Shown here: positions 8,366-17,338 of the stretch, piece by piece
Layout: every line of letters starts with the position of its first letter
Numbering within the stretch: the first letter of the stretch is position 1
Assembly (NCBI GenBank): GCA_041660385.1
Contig: JBAZWJ010000016.1
Coordinates: 1 to 64,000 of the forward strand
Source of the DNA: DYJE01 sp041660385
GTDB lineage: Bacteria; Desulfobacterota; Desulfobacteria; Desulfobacterales; Desulfolunaceae
Length of the DNA: 64,000 bases
Reading direction: 5' to 3'
Translations under genes and position numbers: made by a program
Notes under the pieces: generated by a model
Told to the model about the DNA's origin: nothing
The model's input: the letters and a program-made list of their open reading frames with translations, nothing else
Database searches by the model: none

Positions 8366-9661
8366 TCAATCGTCAAAATCCCCTTCGGGGCCTTTGTTGG
8401 ACATGATCAGGGCGGCTTTGCGGATAATTTCCGCCTCAGTCCATTCTTCCACCTTCTCTATCATATGGGATTTAACACCCGGATGGTGGCTGCCTTTTTT
8501 CACGATATCGGCGATGGCGATATCGGCCGAGCCCTGGGCGTTGAATACATCGACAAGGATATGGTAGGTGAAATCTTCTACGCGTTTAGCCATACGTTCC
8601 CGGACAGCCTGGGGCTGGCACAGGATTTTGTTTTCAAAGGGCAGATTGATTTTTTTGAAATCACCACCTTTGATGCCTTTCTGGTTGGCGTAATCCAGCA
8701 TTTTTGCCCATAGTTCTTCAGTGAGGCCTTCACCTTTGACTTTGATGAAGTTTTTATCTGCATCCTGAATGGCGTTTCCGTAATCGTTGACTTCAAGACC
8801 CCAGGCAATCATCTGGAGAGCTGTGGCCACGTTGGCTTTGGTAGTATGTGTATTCTGGGCAATGGTTCGTAGTCTGTCAGAGCTGTTACCTGATGTGCCG
8901 TGCTGCGCTCCGGACACGTTGTATTTTTCGATGGCTTTATGGATTTTCAGCGTCAAATCTGTGTCAATGCCCTGGGCGCTTGCCTCAATGCCGTGTGTGG
9001 TGCCGTTGTTCAAAGCGATCCAGTCGGGGAAAATTCCGTGGGCATTCAGTCCTTTGATGAGAAAAACAGCTTCATCAGGTGATGAAAGTCCTTCGTTACC
9101 TTTGATTTCACCGATTTCCGTTTCAAGCCCGGCCCATTCAGGAATATAGGGTTTCATGGCGATGTTGGTCAGAAGGTTCTGGTCATCAGGCTGGTGGGAA
9201 GCATCAATGGCAATGGATGTTATACCTGCCTCGAAAATGGATGGCACTTCGATTTTTGCCTGTTCGAAATCGGCCTTGTTCTTGAGTCCATAATGATCTG
9301 CATGAACGGCGATGGGGACGGTGATACCAAGCTCGTTGGCGATGGCGTCCACACAACGCGCGATGTTCCAGTAGCTCACCGCACAATAGGCGTCCATGCC
9401 ACCTTCGGACTTGGCAATCTCAATAATTACGGCTGCCCGGGCCCTTTGAGCTGCTGCAAGAACGCCCCGGATCACAATTTCACTCCGACCGTTGGCAGCA
9501 ATGGTCATGGCCTTGCCCTTGGCTATCATGGCCTGGTCTATGTATTTCCCGCTGACGATCAGCGCCCGTGAGTTGGGGAACAGTTTTTTAATGTTTGGCG
9601 GCCTTCCTACTGAAAGGGCCTCGTTGAAACCTTCGGGAACACGTTCGTTTCCGTTAGACAT
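8366..9661 (-). CDS. Class II fructose-bisphosphate aldolase family protein
   Basis: 431 aa, longer than E. coli FbaA (about 359 aa) and matching the long class II-like group. Visible features: 'AVHADHYGLKNKADF' with metal-binding His, 'SIAIDASHQPD' with catalytic Asp and His, 'LNNGTTHGIEAS' and 'GAQHGTSGNSSDRL'. These indicate a Zn-dependent TIM-barrel aldolase that splits or joins a ketose bisphosphate; fructose 1,6-bisphosphate is the simplest guess, but GatY- or KbaY-like substrates cannot be excluded. The gene is monocistronic with a strong AGGAG and a terminator. Confidence 0.85.
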   Translation of the reverse strand: MSNGNERVPEGFNEALSVGRPPNIKKLFPNSRALIVSGKYIDQAMIAKGKAMTIAANGRSEIVIRGVLAAAQRARAAVIIEIAKSEGGMDAYCAVSYWNIARCVDAIANELGITVPIAVHADHYGLKNKADFEQAKIEVPSIFEAGITSIAIDASHQPDDQNLLTNIAMKPYIPEWAGLETEIGEIKGNEGLSSPDEAVFLIKGLNAHGIFPDWIALNNGTTHGIEASAQGIDTDLTLKIHKAIEKYNVSGAQHGTSGNSSDRLRTIAQNTHTTKANVATALQMIAWGLEVNDYGNAIQDADKNFIKVKGEGLTEELWAKMLDYANQKGIKGGDFKKINLPFENKILCQPQAVRERMAKRVEDFTYHILVDVFNAQGSADIAIADIVKKGSHHPGVKSHMIEKVEEWTEAEIIRKAALIMSNKGPEGDFDD

Positions 9662-9766
9662 CTTCTCTTCTCCTATGTGAAAGTGTTGGGTTTCGGTGCT
9701 TTGAAGAGTCGCTATAATGATGTTGTCTTTTTTAGATCAATTTTGCGGATTTTGGAAGGCAATTTT

Positions 9767-10033
9767 TTATGCATAAACATCAACCAGGCTTCCCCTTACC
9801 TTATGATAAAGGGTTTCCATGATTTTTGTTCTGGTGTAAACTCTGTCGTCTGAATGATCCAGTACATAATATTTGTATACGTTACGGCTTTGCTGACCTA
9901 GGTTCGTGCTTTCCATGGACGCAGCATTCTTCTGCTTCGCCACAGGGAAGTGGTACGTCGGCCTGACCGGATCACGGCCGACAGAAATATCGGGCAACAT
10001 GCTGTATGTCATGGACAAATTCATAACATGCAT
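9767..10033 (-). CDS. Hypothetical small protein
   Basis: 88 aa, not recognised. The C-terminal half ('NVYKYYVLDHSDDRVYTRTK', then 'METLYHKVRGSLVDVYA') reads like real protein, with a 'SVGRDPVRPTYHFPV' segment before it. No signal peptide or membrane helix. No clear Shine-Dalgarno precedes the first ATG, and an alternative ATG lies 9 bases further in. It stands alone between the aldolase gene and the MscS gene. Reality is uncertain. Confidence 0.4.
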   Translation of the reverse strand: MHVMNLSMTYSMLPDISVGRDPVRPTYHFPVAKQKNAASMESTNLGQQSRNVYKYYVLDHSDDRVYTRTKIMETLYHKVRGSLVDVYA

Positions 10034-10379
10034 CCATTCATGCCCGGAAGATGGCTTATTTTACGAAAAGGGGATATGGGCAATCTATTCAAACTGATTT
10101 AAATAATCTACTATACGTGAATATATAATGGATAATCAACATGTTTTAAGGGGTGATGAAAAGAATCGATTTGCCTGTGTATTTCAATATGGATTGGTGC
10201 GTGTAGTTCTGAAAATTCAATCCGCGAGGAAGACTCCAATCAGGACATATTCCGTGAAAAAACTCATGAATGAGTGTCGATGATTGATTGATTGATCATA
10301 GCCTTGACTTCATCTTGAATGTCCCGTACAAAATGAAGCGCGTTTTATCTTATCCACACCATCCTCAGGGAGATTCCAT
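10034..10379. other. Intergenic region ahead of the MscS gene
   Basis: 346 bases with no supported gene. It holds a 6-bp palindrome (ACTCAT-GA-ATGAGT, 10262-10275), a GATT tetranucleotide run near 10281-10294 and the promoter listed separately. Confidence 0.4.
10304..10332 (+). promoter_or_regulatory. Sigma-70-type promoter of the MscS-family gene
   Basis: TTGACT (10304-10309) and TACAAA (10327-10332) are separated by 17 bases. They sit about 50 bases before the start codon. Confidence 0.55.
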
Positions 10380-12077
10380 ATGACGATTTGTTACAATAAA
10401 AGGACGACAGCATTAGTTTTGGTCTTGATTTCATTGTGTTTTTTATATGCGCCGTTCTCTGGTGGGATTGCGGTTGCAGATCCGGTGAAAAGAACAGAGA
10501 ATGGTGACAAGATAAAAAATTTGTCACGTCTTGTGAAGTCCATGGACGCTATTTCAGCAGCTATTGAGGAGAAGAATAAACGGCTTACCTCACCGGCGGG
10601 CCAAGGCAGCGAGCAGCCAATCAGGCAGGACATCAGCGAGCTCAACAAAAAACTCGAAGTGCTTGAAAAGAATTTTAACGACCTTGCTTCTGAAGTCAAT
10701 TTCGACGCAATCGTCAATCCGGAAAAATCTAAAGGTTTCAATTGGAACGAAGAACTGAAGGAGATTCTTGGCCCACTTATCCGGGAAGTTCAGCGGGCCA
10801 CTTCCAAGCCGCGCGAAGTCGAAAAACACCGTAGTGATATCGAAGCCTATGATTATCAACTTGAAAATATCGAGCGCGCCATGGGTCACATTATTCGACT
10901 CATGGATGACAATGTCACCAACCCAAAACTCCAGGAAAAGCTTGCGCAATCTCTGGCATTATGGGAAGGCCGTAGAAACGATGTGGAAACGCTGAAAAGC
11001 ATCTCCAATCTCCAGCTCGAAAAAATCAGAAAAGAAACCGAAACACTTGCACAGGCTGTGCAGAAAATCCCCAGTCTGTTTTTTAAAAGCCATGGCCGGA
11101 ATCTGCTGCTCGCCATGCTTTCCTTAGCCATTGCCGTCTTTTTATTTTACAGGTTTTTCCATTTTGTCACGAAGCACAGTCCTCTACATAATGATGAGAA
11201 GTCATTTTACTCAAGGGCTTTTGATCTGGGTTATGCAGTCATTGCCGGTTTATTAAGCCTCATTCTTGTTCTCGGTGTCCTTTACTTTTGCAGCGACTGG
11301 GTTCTTCTTTCCATTGCCATCCTTTTCATCATTGGCATTGCATGGACATCCAAAGAATCCGTTCCAAGAGTTTGGAACCAGGGGAGATTAATTCTTAACT
11401 TAGGGCCCGTGCGAGAAGGTGAACTGGTGGTTTATAACGGAATTCCGTACAAGGTCGCATCAATCAACATGTACACCTTATTATATAATCCAGCCATTCC
11501 AAGCGCCAGAATAAGGCTACCAATTACCGATCTCGAAGAGATGAGATCACGCCCGGTGGATAAAAACGAACCCTGGTTCCCATCCCAGGTGGGAGACTGG
11601 GTTCTCATTGAAAGTGATACTGAACGTGTGGGCCAGATCATTGCCCAGACCCCGGAAACAGTCTTGATTGAATTCGTTGGTGGTGCCAGATTGTCAATAA
11701 GTTCGGGTAATTATATCTCATCTGCTCCGATGAATCTTTCCTCAGGTTTTCGCATCCGCTTATTGTTCAACCTTGATTACAATCTTCAAGCTCAGATCAC
11801 CAGGGATATTCCGCCTGTTGTTAAAGAAGCTGTTGAAGAAGAACTCAAAAGAGAAGAATTTGCGGACAGACTCCGAGGACTTCGCGTGGATTTCAAACAG
11901 GCGGCCAGCTCTTCCCTGGATATTGAAATTTCAGCAGATTTCAGCGGAGATGCTGCAAGTAACTATGTCCACATTAAACGAATCATACAAAGAGCCTGCG
12001 TGGATGTCTGCACAGAAAAACAGTGGACGATTCCGTTTAACCAGATGACCGTGCATATGGCTGATAAGCATTCATGA
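10380..12077 (+). CDS. MscS-family mechanosensitive channel with periplasmic coiled-coil extension
   Basis: 565 aa. A signal peptide (about 1-35, ending 'FSGGIAVADP') is followed by a long charged helical region (35-230) that is probably periplasmic coiled coil. Membrane helices follow near 235-330, and then the MscS beta and C-terminal domain ('GPVREGELVVYNGIPYKVAS', 'VGDWVLIESDTERVGQI'). Such channels open on membrane tension to release solutes during osmotic downshock, or are modulated by ligands. Preceded by a good promoter and AGGGAG. Monocistronic. Confidence 0.8.
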   Translation: MTICYNKRTTALVLVLISLCFLYAPFSGGIAVADPVKRTENGDKIKNLSRLVKSMDAISAAIEEKNKRLTSPAGQGSEQPIRQDISELNKKLEVLEKNFNDLASEVNFDAIVNPEKSKGFNWNEELKEILGPLIREVQRATSKPREVEKHRSDIEAYDYQLENIERAMGHIIRLMDDNVTNPKLQEKLAQSLALWEGRRNDVETLKSISNLQLEKIRKETETLAQAVQKIPSLFFKSHGRNLLLAMLSLAIAVFLFYRFFHFVTKHSPLHNDEKSFYSRAFDLGYAVIAGLLSLILVLGVLYFCSDWVLLSIAILFIIGIAWTSKESVPRVWNQGRLILNLGPVREGELVVYNGIPYKVASINMYTLLYNPAIPSARIRLPITDLEEMRSRPVDKNEPWFPSQVGDWVLIESDTERVGQIIAQTPETVLIEFVGGARLSISSGNYISSAPMNLSSGFRIRLLFNLDYNLQAQITRDIPPVVKEAVEEELKREEFADRLRGLRVDFKQAASSSLDIEISADFSGDAASNYVHIKRIIQRACVDVCTEKQWTIPFNQMTVHMADKHS

Positions 12078-12208
12078 TTCATTGAAAAATAAAAGAAGGG
12101 TATATTTATTTGTCAGCAGACAGGCAAGTTGTCCTTGAGGATCAAATGATTTACGTCTTTGTATCTTTCTGATATTTAAATAGATATATTATTTCGTATT
12201 TTTTGGAC

Positions 12209-12265
12209 TTGACACTGGGTTATGGCTTTTGCTATTCGTACTGGGAATGAATGAGTATTCATACC
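12209..12265 (+). promoter_or_regulatory. Promoter with FadR-like operator upstream of the TetR/FadR gene
   Basis: TTGACA at 12209-12214 is followed after 18 bases by TATTCG (12233-12238), a weak -10. Directly downstream, 12248-12265 reads TGAATGAGTATTCATACC, which agrees with the Bacillus subtilis FadR consensus TGAATGANTANTCATTCA at 14 of 16 defined positions. A repressor bound here would cover the transcription start, suggesting autoregulation. The site also argues against translation starting at 12229. Confidence 0.65.
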
Positions 12266-12294
12266 TAACCCATGAAAATACAGGCCCGGCGAAA

Positions 12295-12888
12295 ATGAAG
12301 TCCGAAAAATATCATATTATCCTTGATGCGGCGATTAAAGTTTTCGCCGAACATGGCTATTTCCAGAGCACGGTTGCCCAGATTGCAAGAAAAGCAGGAG
12401 TCGCGGATGGAACCATCTACCTTTATTTTGAAAATAAAGAAGATATTCTGCTCCAGTTTTTTTCATACAAGACACGTCAGATATTCGATCAATTCCAGAA
12501 AGAGGTAGCCAACGTCGAAAGTGCTGAGGATAAGCTCAGAAACCTTGTGCGTAGCCACCTCAAAGAGTTTCAGGAAAACATGGAAATGGCCATTGTATTC
12601 CAGGCTGAAACACGGCAGATACAACAATCAGACGCCATTAAAATTCATATTCGCGATATTTCAAGAAAATACAGGGAACTTGTGGGTGAGATCGTCGAGG
12701 AAGGCCAGCGAGAAGGGTGTATGCGAAAAGATCTCTACATAGGGCTCGTCAAAACCTATATCACCGGAGCAGTGGAAGAAGTGATCAATTCATGGGTTCA
12801 GGCCAATGGGAAGTATGATCTGGTGTCCATGGCAGACCCACTCGTCGATCTGTACCTTAAAGGGATTGGCATACAAGTATCCGCTTGA
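12295..12888 (+). CDS. TetR family regulator, FadR (YsiA)-like
   Basis: About 197 aa from the ATG at 12295. The upstream in-frame TTG-like start at 12229 would put the operator inside the coding region. The helix-turn-helix region ('IILDAAIKVFAEHGYFQSTV', then 'IARKAGVADGTIYLYFENKE') is strikingly close to B. subtilis FadR, which binds long-chain acyl-CoA and represses beta-oxidation genes. The C-terminal half also follows that protein ('VVEEVINSWVQANGKYDLV'-like end). It lies 87 bases before the acyl-CoA dehydrogenase gene and is probably cotranscribed with it. Expected role: acyl-CoA-released repressor of the neighbouring acdB/etf genes. Confidence 0.85.
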   Translation: MKSEKYHIILDAAIKVFAEHGYFQSTVAQIARKAGVADGTIYLYFENKEDILLQFFSYKTRQIFDQFQKEVANVESAEDKLRNLVRSHLKEFQENMEMAIVFQAETRQIQQSDAIKIHIRDISRKYRELVGEIVEEGQREGCMRKDLYIGLVKTYITGAVEEVINSWVQANGKYDLVSMADPLVDLYLKGIGIQVSA

Positions 12889-12975
12889 AATTGTGATGGG
12901 CGGATTTTTTTCATAAGGGAATGTTTTAAATAACAAAAACAACGGGGTTATTGAACAAGCAAGGAGAATGAAATC

Positions 12976-14778
12976 ATGGCGCAACTCATAGCGGACAGAA
13001 GGGACATCGACTTTGTTCTTCATGAACAGCTGAATGTAGAAGAACTCAGCAAACATGAAAAATTCGAAGCGTTCAACAGGAAGACAGTGGACATGGTGGT
13101 TTCCGAAGCACGAAACCTTGCTGTGAAAGAAATGCTTCCCACCTGGAAAGAAGGGGATGAAGTGGGTTGTACGTTCAACGCAGGCCAGGTTATCATTCCA
13201 GAATCCTTTCACAAGCTTTTCGGGCTTTTTAATGACGGCGAATGGCTGGCCATGAACGAAGATCCCGAATGGGGCGGCCAGGGAATGCCCCGATCCGTTT
13301 CTTCTGCTGCCTCCGAGTTTTTTAACGGAGCGAACTACCCGTTCATGATGTATCCCGGCCTTACCCACGGAGCTGGTAAACTTGTTGAAGAGTTCGGTAC
13401 CCCCGAGCAGAAGAAAATTTTTCTTAAAAATCTTTATACCGGTAAATGGACAGGAACCATGCTTCTCACAGAAGCTTGCGCAGGTTCTGACGTAGGTGCT
13501 CTCGAAACAACAGCGAAAAAGAATGCTGATGGGACATATTCCATAAGCGGATCAAAAATCTTCATCTCCGGTGGTGAGCACGACATGGCTGAGAACATCA
13601 TCCATCCCGTACTTGCTCGAATTGAAGGTGCCCCCGCAGGAACAAAGGGGATCACCCTGTTTCTCGTTCCCAAATACCTTGTGAATGCTGACGGCAGCAT
13701 TGGAGCTTTTAATGACGTGGTCTGCACCGGCATTGAACATAAAATGGGAATTCACGGTAACGCAACCTGTTCACTGACCCTGGGTGGAAAAGGTGAATGC
13801 ATCGGAACCCTTCTCGGTGAAGAGAATAAAGGGATGAAGGCGATGTTCGTCATGATGAACGAAGCCCGTCTTCTTGTTGGAATGCAGGGCTTTTCATGCG
13901 CCACAACAGCTTATATGTATGCGGTTAATTATGCCAAAGAGAGAGTTCAGGGCCCTAACCTCATGAAACCCGCAGGCGGTGGAGTTTCCATTATTCAGCA
14001 TCCCGATGTTCGTCGTCAGTTGCTCACCATGAAATCTTATGTTGAGGCCATGAGAAGTCTTCTTTATTTTATCGGATATTGCAATGACGTGATTGCAGTA
14101 TCTGATGATGCGGCTGTTAAGGAAAAATACCAGGGTTTTATCGAAATCCTCACTCCGGTTGCCAAAGGTTATGTGACAGACAGGGCATTTGAAGTCTGTA
14201 ACCACGCCATCCAGGTTTACGGCGGATACGGTTTTATTGAAGAATACCCTGTGGCCCAGCTGATGAGAGACTGCCGGATCACCATGATCTACGAAGGAAC
14301 AAATGGTATTCAGGCCATGGACCTTCTGGGACGCAAGCTTGGAATGAACAAAGGTAAGGTCTTCATGGAACTCATGGGCGAAATTCAGAAAGCCATCAAA
14401 GAATCAAAGGCCCATGCCGTTCTCTCTCCTTTCTCAGCACAAGTGGAAACCGCTCTCAATAAACTGGGTGAAACAGCCATGCATATGGGCAAGACAGCCA
14501 TGAGTGACAAAGTGATGAACGCCTTCGCTTTCGCCCATCCGTTCCTTGAAGCGACTGGTGATGTGGTTATGGCCTGGATGCTCTTGTGGAGAGCGACCAT
14601 CGCCGCTTCAAAACTCGAAGGAGCGAAGAAAAAGGATGTTCCGTTCTACGAAGGTCAGTTGAAGAGTCTGGAATTCTTCACCTGCAACATCCTGCCTGTG
14701 ACGTTTGGAAAAATGGAAGTCATTAAAGCGACAAACGGTGCAATTGTGGATATTTCTGAAGAATCATTCATAGGTTAA
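12976..14778 (+). CDS. Acyl-CoA dehydrogenase, long C-terminally extended type
   Basis: 600 aa, the length of the FadE5/AcdB-like group with an extra C-terminal alpha-helical domain. FAD-binding segments include 'MLLTEACAGSDVGALET' and 'YSISGSKIFISGGEHD'. The catalytic base is Glu440 in 'MIYEGTNGIQAMDLLGRKL'; the preceding 'QVYGGYGFIEEYPVAQLMRD' is classical. It oxidises acyl-CoA to 2-enoyl-CoA and passes electrons to ETF, whose genes follow. Strong AAGGAGA. It lies between the FadR-like regulator and the Fe-S oxidoreductase, so the three units form one beta-oxidation electron-transfer module. Confidence 0.95.
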   Translation: MAQLIADRRDIDFVLHEQLNVEELSKHEKFEAFNRKTVDMVVSEARNLAVKEMLPTWKEGDEVGCTFNAGQVIIPESFHKLFGLFNDGEWLAMNEDPEWGGQGMPRSVSSAASEFFNGANYPFMMYPGLTHGAGKLVEEFGTPEQKKIFLKNLYTGKWTGTMLLTEACAGSDVGALETTAKKNADGTYSISGSKIFISGGEHDMAENIIHPVLARIEGAPAGTKGITLFLVPKYLVNADGSIGAFNDVVCTGIEHKMGIHGNATCSLTLGGKGECIGTLLGEENKGMKAMFVMMNEARLLVGMQGFSCATTAYMYAVNYAKERVQGPNLMKPAGGGVSIIQHPDVRRQLLTMKSYVEAMRSLLYFIGYCNDVIAVSDDAAVKEKYQGFIEILTPVAKGYVTDRAFEVCNHAIQVYGGYGFIEEYPVAQLMRDCRITMIYEGTNGIQAMDLLGRKLGMNKGKVFMELMGEIQKAIKESKAHAVLSPFSAQVETALNKLGETAMHMGKTAMSDKVMNAFAFAHPFLEATGDVVMAWMLLWRATIAASKLEGAKKKDVPFYEGQLKSLEFFTCNILPVTFGKMEVIKATNGAIVDISEESFIG

Positions 14779-14789
14779 GTCTTGAAAAC

Positions 14790-14815
14790 AAGGGGGTTTT
14801 ATGCCCCCTTTATCA
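14790..14815 (+). terminator. Terminator after the acyl-CoA dehydrogenase gene
   Basis: AAGGGGG (14790-14796) pairs with CCCCCTT (14804-14810), loop of 7, followed by a short T-rich stretch, 12 bases after the stop codon. Confidence 0.65.
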
Positions 14816-14853
14816 GTTGAAAAAAACATGGGTCTAAACATAATTCATATGAG

Positions 14854-14892
14854 CGCCGCCCGGTTGGAAAACACCGGTCGGCGTTTGATGTT
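14854..14892 (+). terminator. Second hairpin in the intergenic region
   Basis: CGCCG-C-CCGGT (14854-14864) pairs with ACCGG-T-CGGCG (14873-14883), one mismatch, 8-base loop. TTTGATGTTG follows. It could be a back-up terminator. Otherwise the 380 bases from 14779 to 15161 hold only this, the preceding terminator and the next promoter. Confidence 0.5.
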
Positions 14893-15040
14893 GTATGTGT
14901 GCTTTCGGTTTAATGGTTATAAATTAAAGCAAGTTATGTTTAAAGTTTCATGTGATTTTGTTAATCCTTCACTGCTGCTTCAGTGGCAAGGGATTTACTT
15001 GAAATAAAATTTGACATGTGTAAAAGCAAGGACTTTTTTC

Positions 15041-15087
15041 TTGACGAAACTTGCGCAGTCATTTAAATATGAGGGATTATTCATTTC
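15041..15087 (+). promoter_or_regulatory. Promoter with FadR-like operator upstream of the Fe-S oxidoreductase/etf operon
   Basis: TTGACG (15041-15046), 17 bases, TAAATA (15064-15069). Immediately after it, 15070-15087 reads TGAGGGATTATTCATTTC, matching the FadR consensus TGAATGANTANTCATTCA at 12 of 16 defined positions, including the whole centre. The placement relative to -10 is nearly the same as at the tetR promoter, supporting common control. Confidence 0.55.
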
Positions 15088-15161
15088 AGGGCATGGAGAA
15101 AAGTAGCGCTAGTTAGCGTGCTATGTATTAATAATCTAATATGGGAGAGGTAAATCGAATC

Positions 15162-17225
15162 ATGGAACATTTAATTTCACCGGCTCATTACAAATTTCTG
15201 GGATTCTTCCCGGGGGCTATCCTGTCGTTTTTGTATGTGGTTGTCGGCATAGGTCTCTTCGCCTACATCATGGCGAAACGGCTTGCTCCGCTTGTATTGG
15301 CCAAACCCGACAACAGTCGTTTCAGTGATATCCCTGCACGGATCATGAATCTTCTGACCATCTGGCTGGGTCAGATCCGTCAGCCACGTTACATGGTTGC
15401 AGGCGTTCTTCACATCGCCATCTTTTTCGGCTTTTTGACCCTGGGCATCAGAACCTGCTCACTGGTTGTCATAGGCATATTTCCGGATTTCGCTCTTCCG
15501 GGATTTGCTTCTGATCAACCCATCGGATTTTTGTACAACATTGCAAAAGACATTATGGCCACAGTGGTTCTCATCGCCTGCGCCATTGCAGCTTACCGTC
15601 GCGGTATTATCAGACCGGCTCGTTACGCCGTTCCAAAAGAATACGGCCATGATCATACAGCTGAAGCGGTATTCGTACTTGCTATTATTATGGGTCTTAT
15701 GGTCACAGAAAGTCTTTTCGAAGCTGCTGCTGTGGCAGCAGGGGAGCCCGCTTTCCTCATGCCGCTGACCCTGGTCTGGATTTTCGCAAAAATCCTTCCG
15801 ACCGGATCCCATGGATTTCTCCAGTTCCTTCATATTACATCGTATTATGCACACAACACACTGTTCTTTTTCTTCCTGAACTTTCTGCCCATGGGCAAAC
15901 ATTTTCACGTCATCACCTCTTTTTTCAACGTGCTTTTTATGAGAGTCAGACGCGGAAACATCAAACCCGTTGTTTACGGCATCACTGCTGAAGGTCTTGA
16001 TGAGCTTGAATCCATTGGTGTAAAACGCCTTGAAGACTTCACCTGGAAACACATGCTGGACTTTTATTCATGTGCCGATTGCGGACGATGCTCAGACCAG
16101 TGCCCGGCCAACTTGGTTGGACGGCCTCTTTCACCCCGTTTCATCACCATTAAAGCTCGTGATCTGATGTTCAAGAAATATTCCTGGAGAAATGATTTCC
16201 AGTATGGAAAAGAACCTCTCATCGGAAGTATTTACACAGCTGATGAAATCTGGTCTTGTACCACGTGCGGTGCCTGTGAGCAGGAATGTCCCATCGGAAT
16301 TGAATATATTGACAAAATTGTTGACCTCAGACGTGGGCTTGTTGATGATGGCGAAGTACCCCAGACTCTCCAGAAACCCCTCCAGGCCCTCAGCAAACGT
16401 GGAAATCCCTGGGGTAAAGTTGAAAAGAAACGTGCAGACTGGGCTCGTGATAAAGAATTTGCCGCAGAATGTGAAGTAAAAATCATGGAAAACGGTGACA
16501 CTGGTGAAACCCTTTACTTCGTTGACAGTATCACTTCTTATGACGACCGTATGGTAAACATCGCCAAATCAAGTGCCAAGATCCTTGATGCCTGCGGTGA
16601 AGATTTCTTCGTTATAGGTAAAGATGAAAAAGACAGCGGTAACGAAGTGGTCCGTTTCGGTGAAGAAATGCTTTATCAGGAACTGAAAAACCACAACATG
16701 GAGATCATCAAGGAATCCGGTGCAAAACGCATTGTTACCTCTGACCCCCATGCGTACAATGCTCTGAAAAATGATTATCAGGTGGATATCCCTGTTGAGC
16801 ACATCAGCGAGACTATCGTTAAGAACATCAAATCAGGCAAGATCAAACTGAAACCCGTCGAAGATCCCACAAGGATTTACACATATCACGACCCCTGCTA
16901 CCTGGGACGTCACAACGCCATTTACGATGATCCACGTGATGCTATCAAAGCTATTCCCGGCATCCAGACTGTTGAAATGGCGAAAAATCGTGATCGATCT
17001 CTGTGTTGTAGTGGTGGTGGTCTTATGCTGTTCTATGAACCGCATGAAGAAGAAAGAATGGCAGTTGTCCGCGTGAAAATGGCTGCTGAGGCAGGAGCCA
17101 ATGTCATCGTATGCGCCTGTCCTTTCTGTATGGTTAACATGGAAGACGCTATTAAAGTTGCAGGCCTTGACGATCAGCTCGTAGCCATTGAGCTTACCGA
17201 ACTGATTCTTCAGCATCTTGAATAG
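15162..17225 (+). CDS. Membrane Fe-S oxidoreductase, ETF:(methyl)menaquinone oxidoreductase type
   Basis: 687 aa from the ATG at 15162; the ATG at 15141 would translate the GGGAGAGG Shine-Dalgarno. N-terminal helices (about 10-250) form a NarI-like cytochrome b/quinone domain. Two 4Fe-4S motifs follow ('CADCGRCSDQCPAN', 'CTTCGACEQECPIG'), then two CCG cysteine-rich domains ending 'YHDPCYLGRH', 'SLCCSGGG' and 'VCACPFC', as in heterodisulfide reductase subunit D-like proteins. Together with etfBA downstream it should carry acyl-CoA dehydrogenase electrons from ETF to the quinone pool (EMO-type). Located in the cytoplasmic membrane. Confidence 0.88.
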   Translation: MEHLISPAHYKFLGFFPGAILSFLYVVVGIGLFAYIMAKRLAPLVLAKPDNSRFSDIPARIMNLLTIWLGQIRQPRYMVAGVLHIAIFFGFLTLGIRTCSLVVIGIFPDFALPGFASDQPIGFLYNIAKDIMATVVLIACAIAAYRRGIIRPARYAVPKEYGHDHTAEAVFVLAIIMGLMVTESLFEAAAVAAGEPAFLMPLTLVWIFAKILPTGSHGFLQFLHITSYYAHNTLFFFFLNFLPMGKHFHVITSFFNVLFMRVRRGNIKPVVYGITAEGLDELESIGVKRLEDFTWKHMLDFYSCADCGRCSDQCPANLVGRPLSPRFITIKARDLMFKKYSWRNDFQYGKEPLIGSIYTADEIWSCTTCGACEQECPIGIEYIDKIVDLRRGLVDDGEVPQTLQKPLQALSKRGNPWGKVEKKRADWARDKEFAAECEVKIMENGDTGETLYFVDSITSYDDRMVNIAKSSAKILDACGEDFFVIGKDEKDSGNEVVRFGEEMLYQELKNHNMEIIKESGAKRIVTSDPHAYNALKNDYQVDIPVEHISETIVKNIKSGKIKLKPVEDPTRIYTYHDPCYLGRHNAIYDDPRDAIKAIPGIQTVEMAKNRDRSLCCSGGGLMLFYEPHEEERMAVVRVKMAAEAGANVIVCACPFCMVNMEDAIKVAGLDDQLVAIELTELILQHLE

Positions 17226-17338
17226 TGAATAGAAACTTGCGGCCGGGAGCGTCCACTTCCGGCCGATTATTATGGTTATTGCATGACGGATATACCGGCT
17301 TGTCAATTCAGTTTTAATAACTTATTGGGAGGAATATC

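Noticed and set aside
10262..10284. FadR-like box before the MscS gene (contains TGAATGAGT)
   Set aside because: Only one half agrees with the consensus; the other half does not match.
14801..15007. 68-codon frame after the acyl-CoA dehydrogenase gene
   Set aside because: It starts inside a terminator hairpin, has no ribosome site and covers another hairpin; no protein-like pattern.
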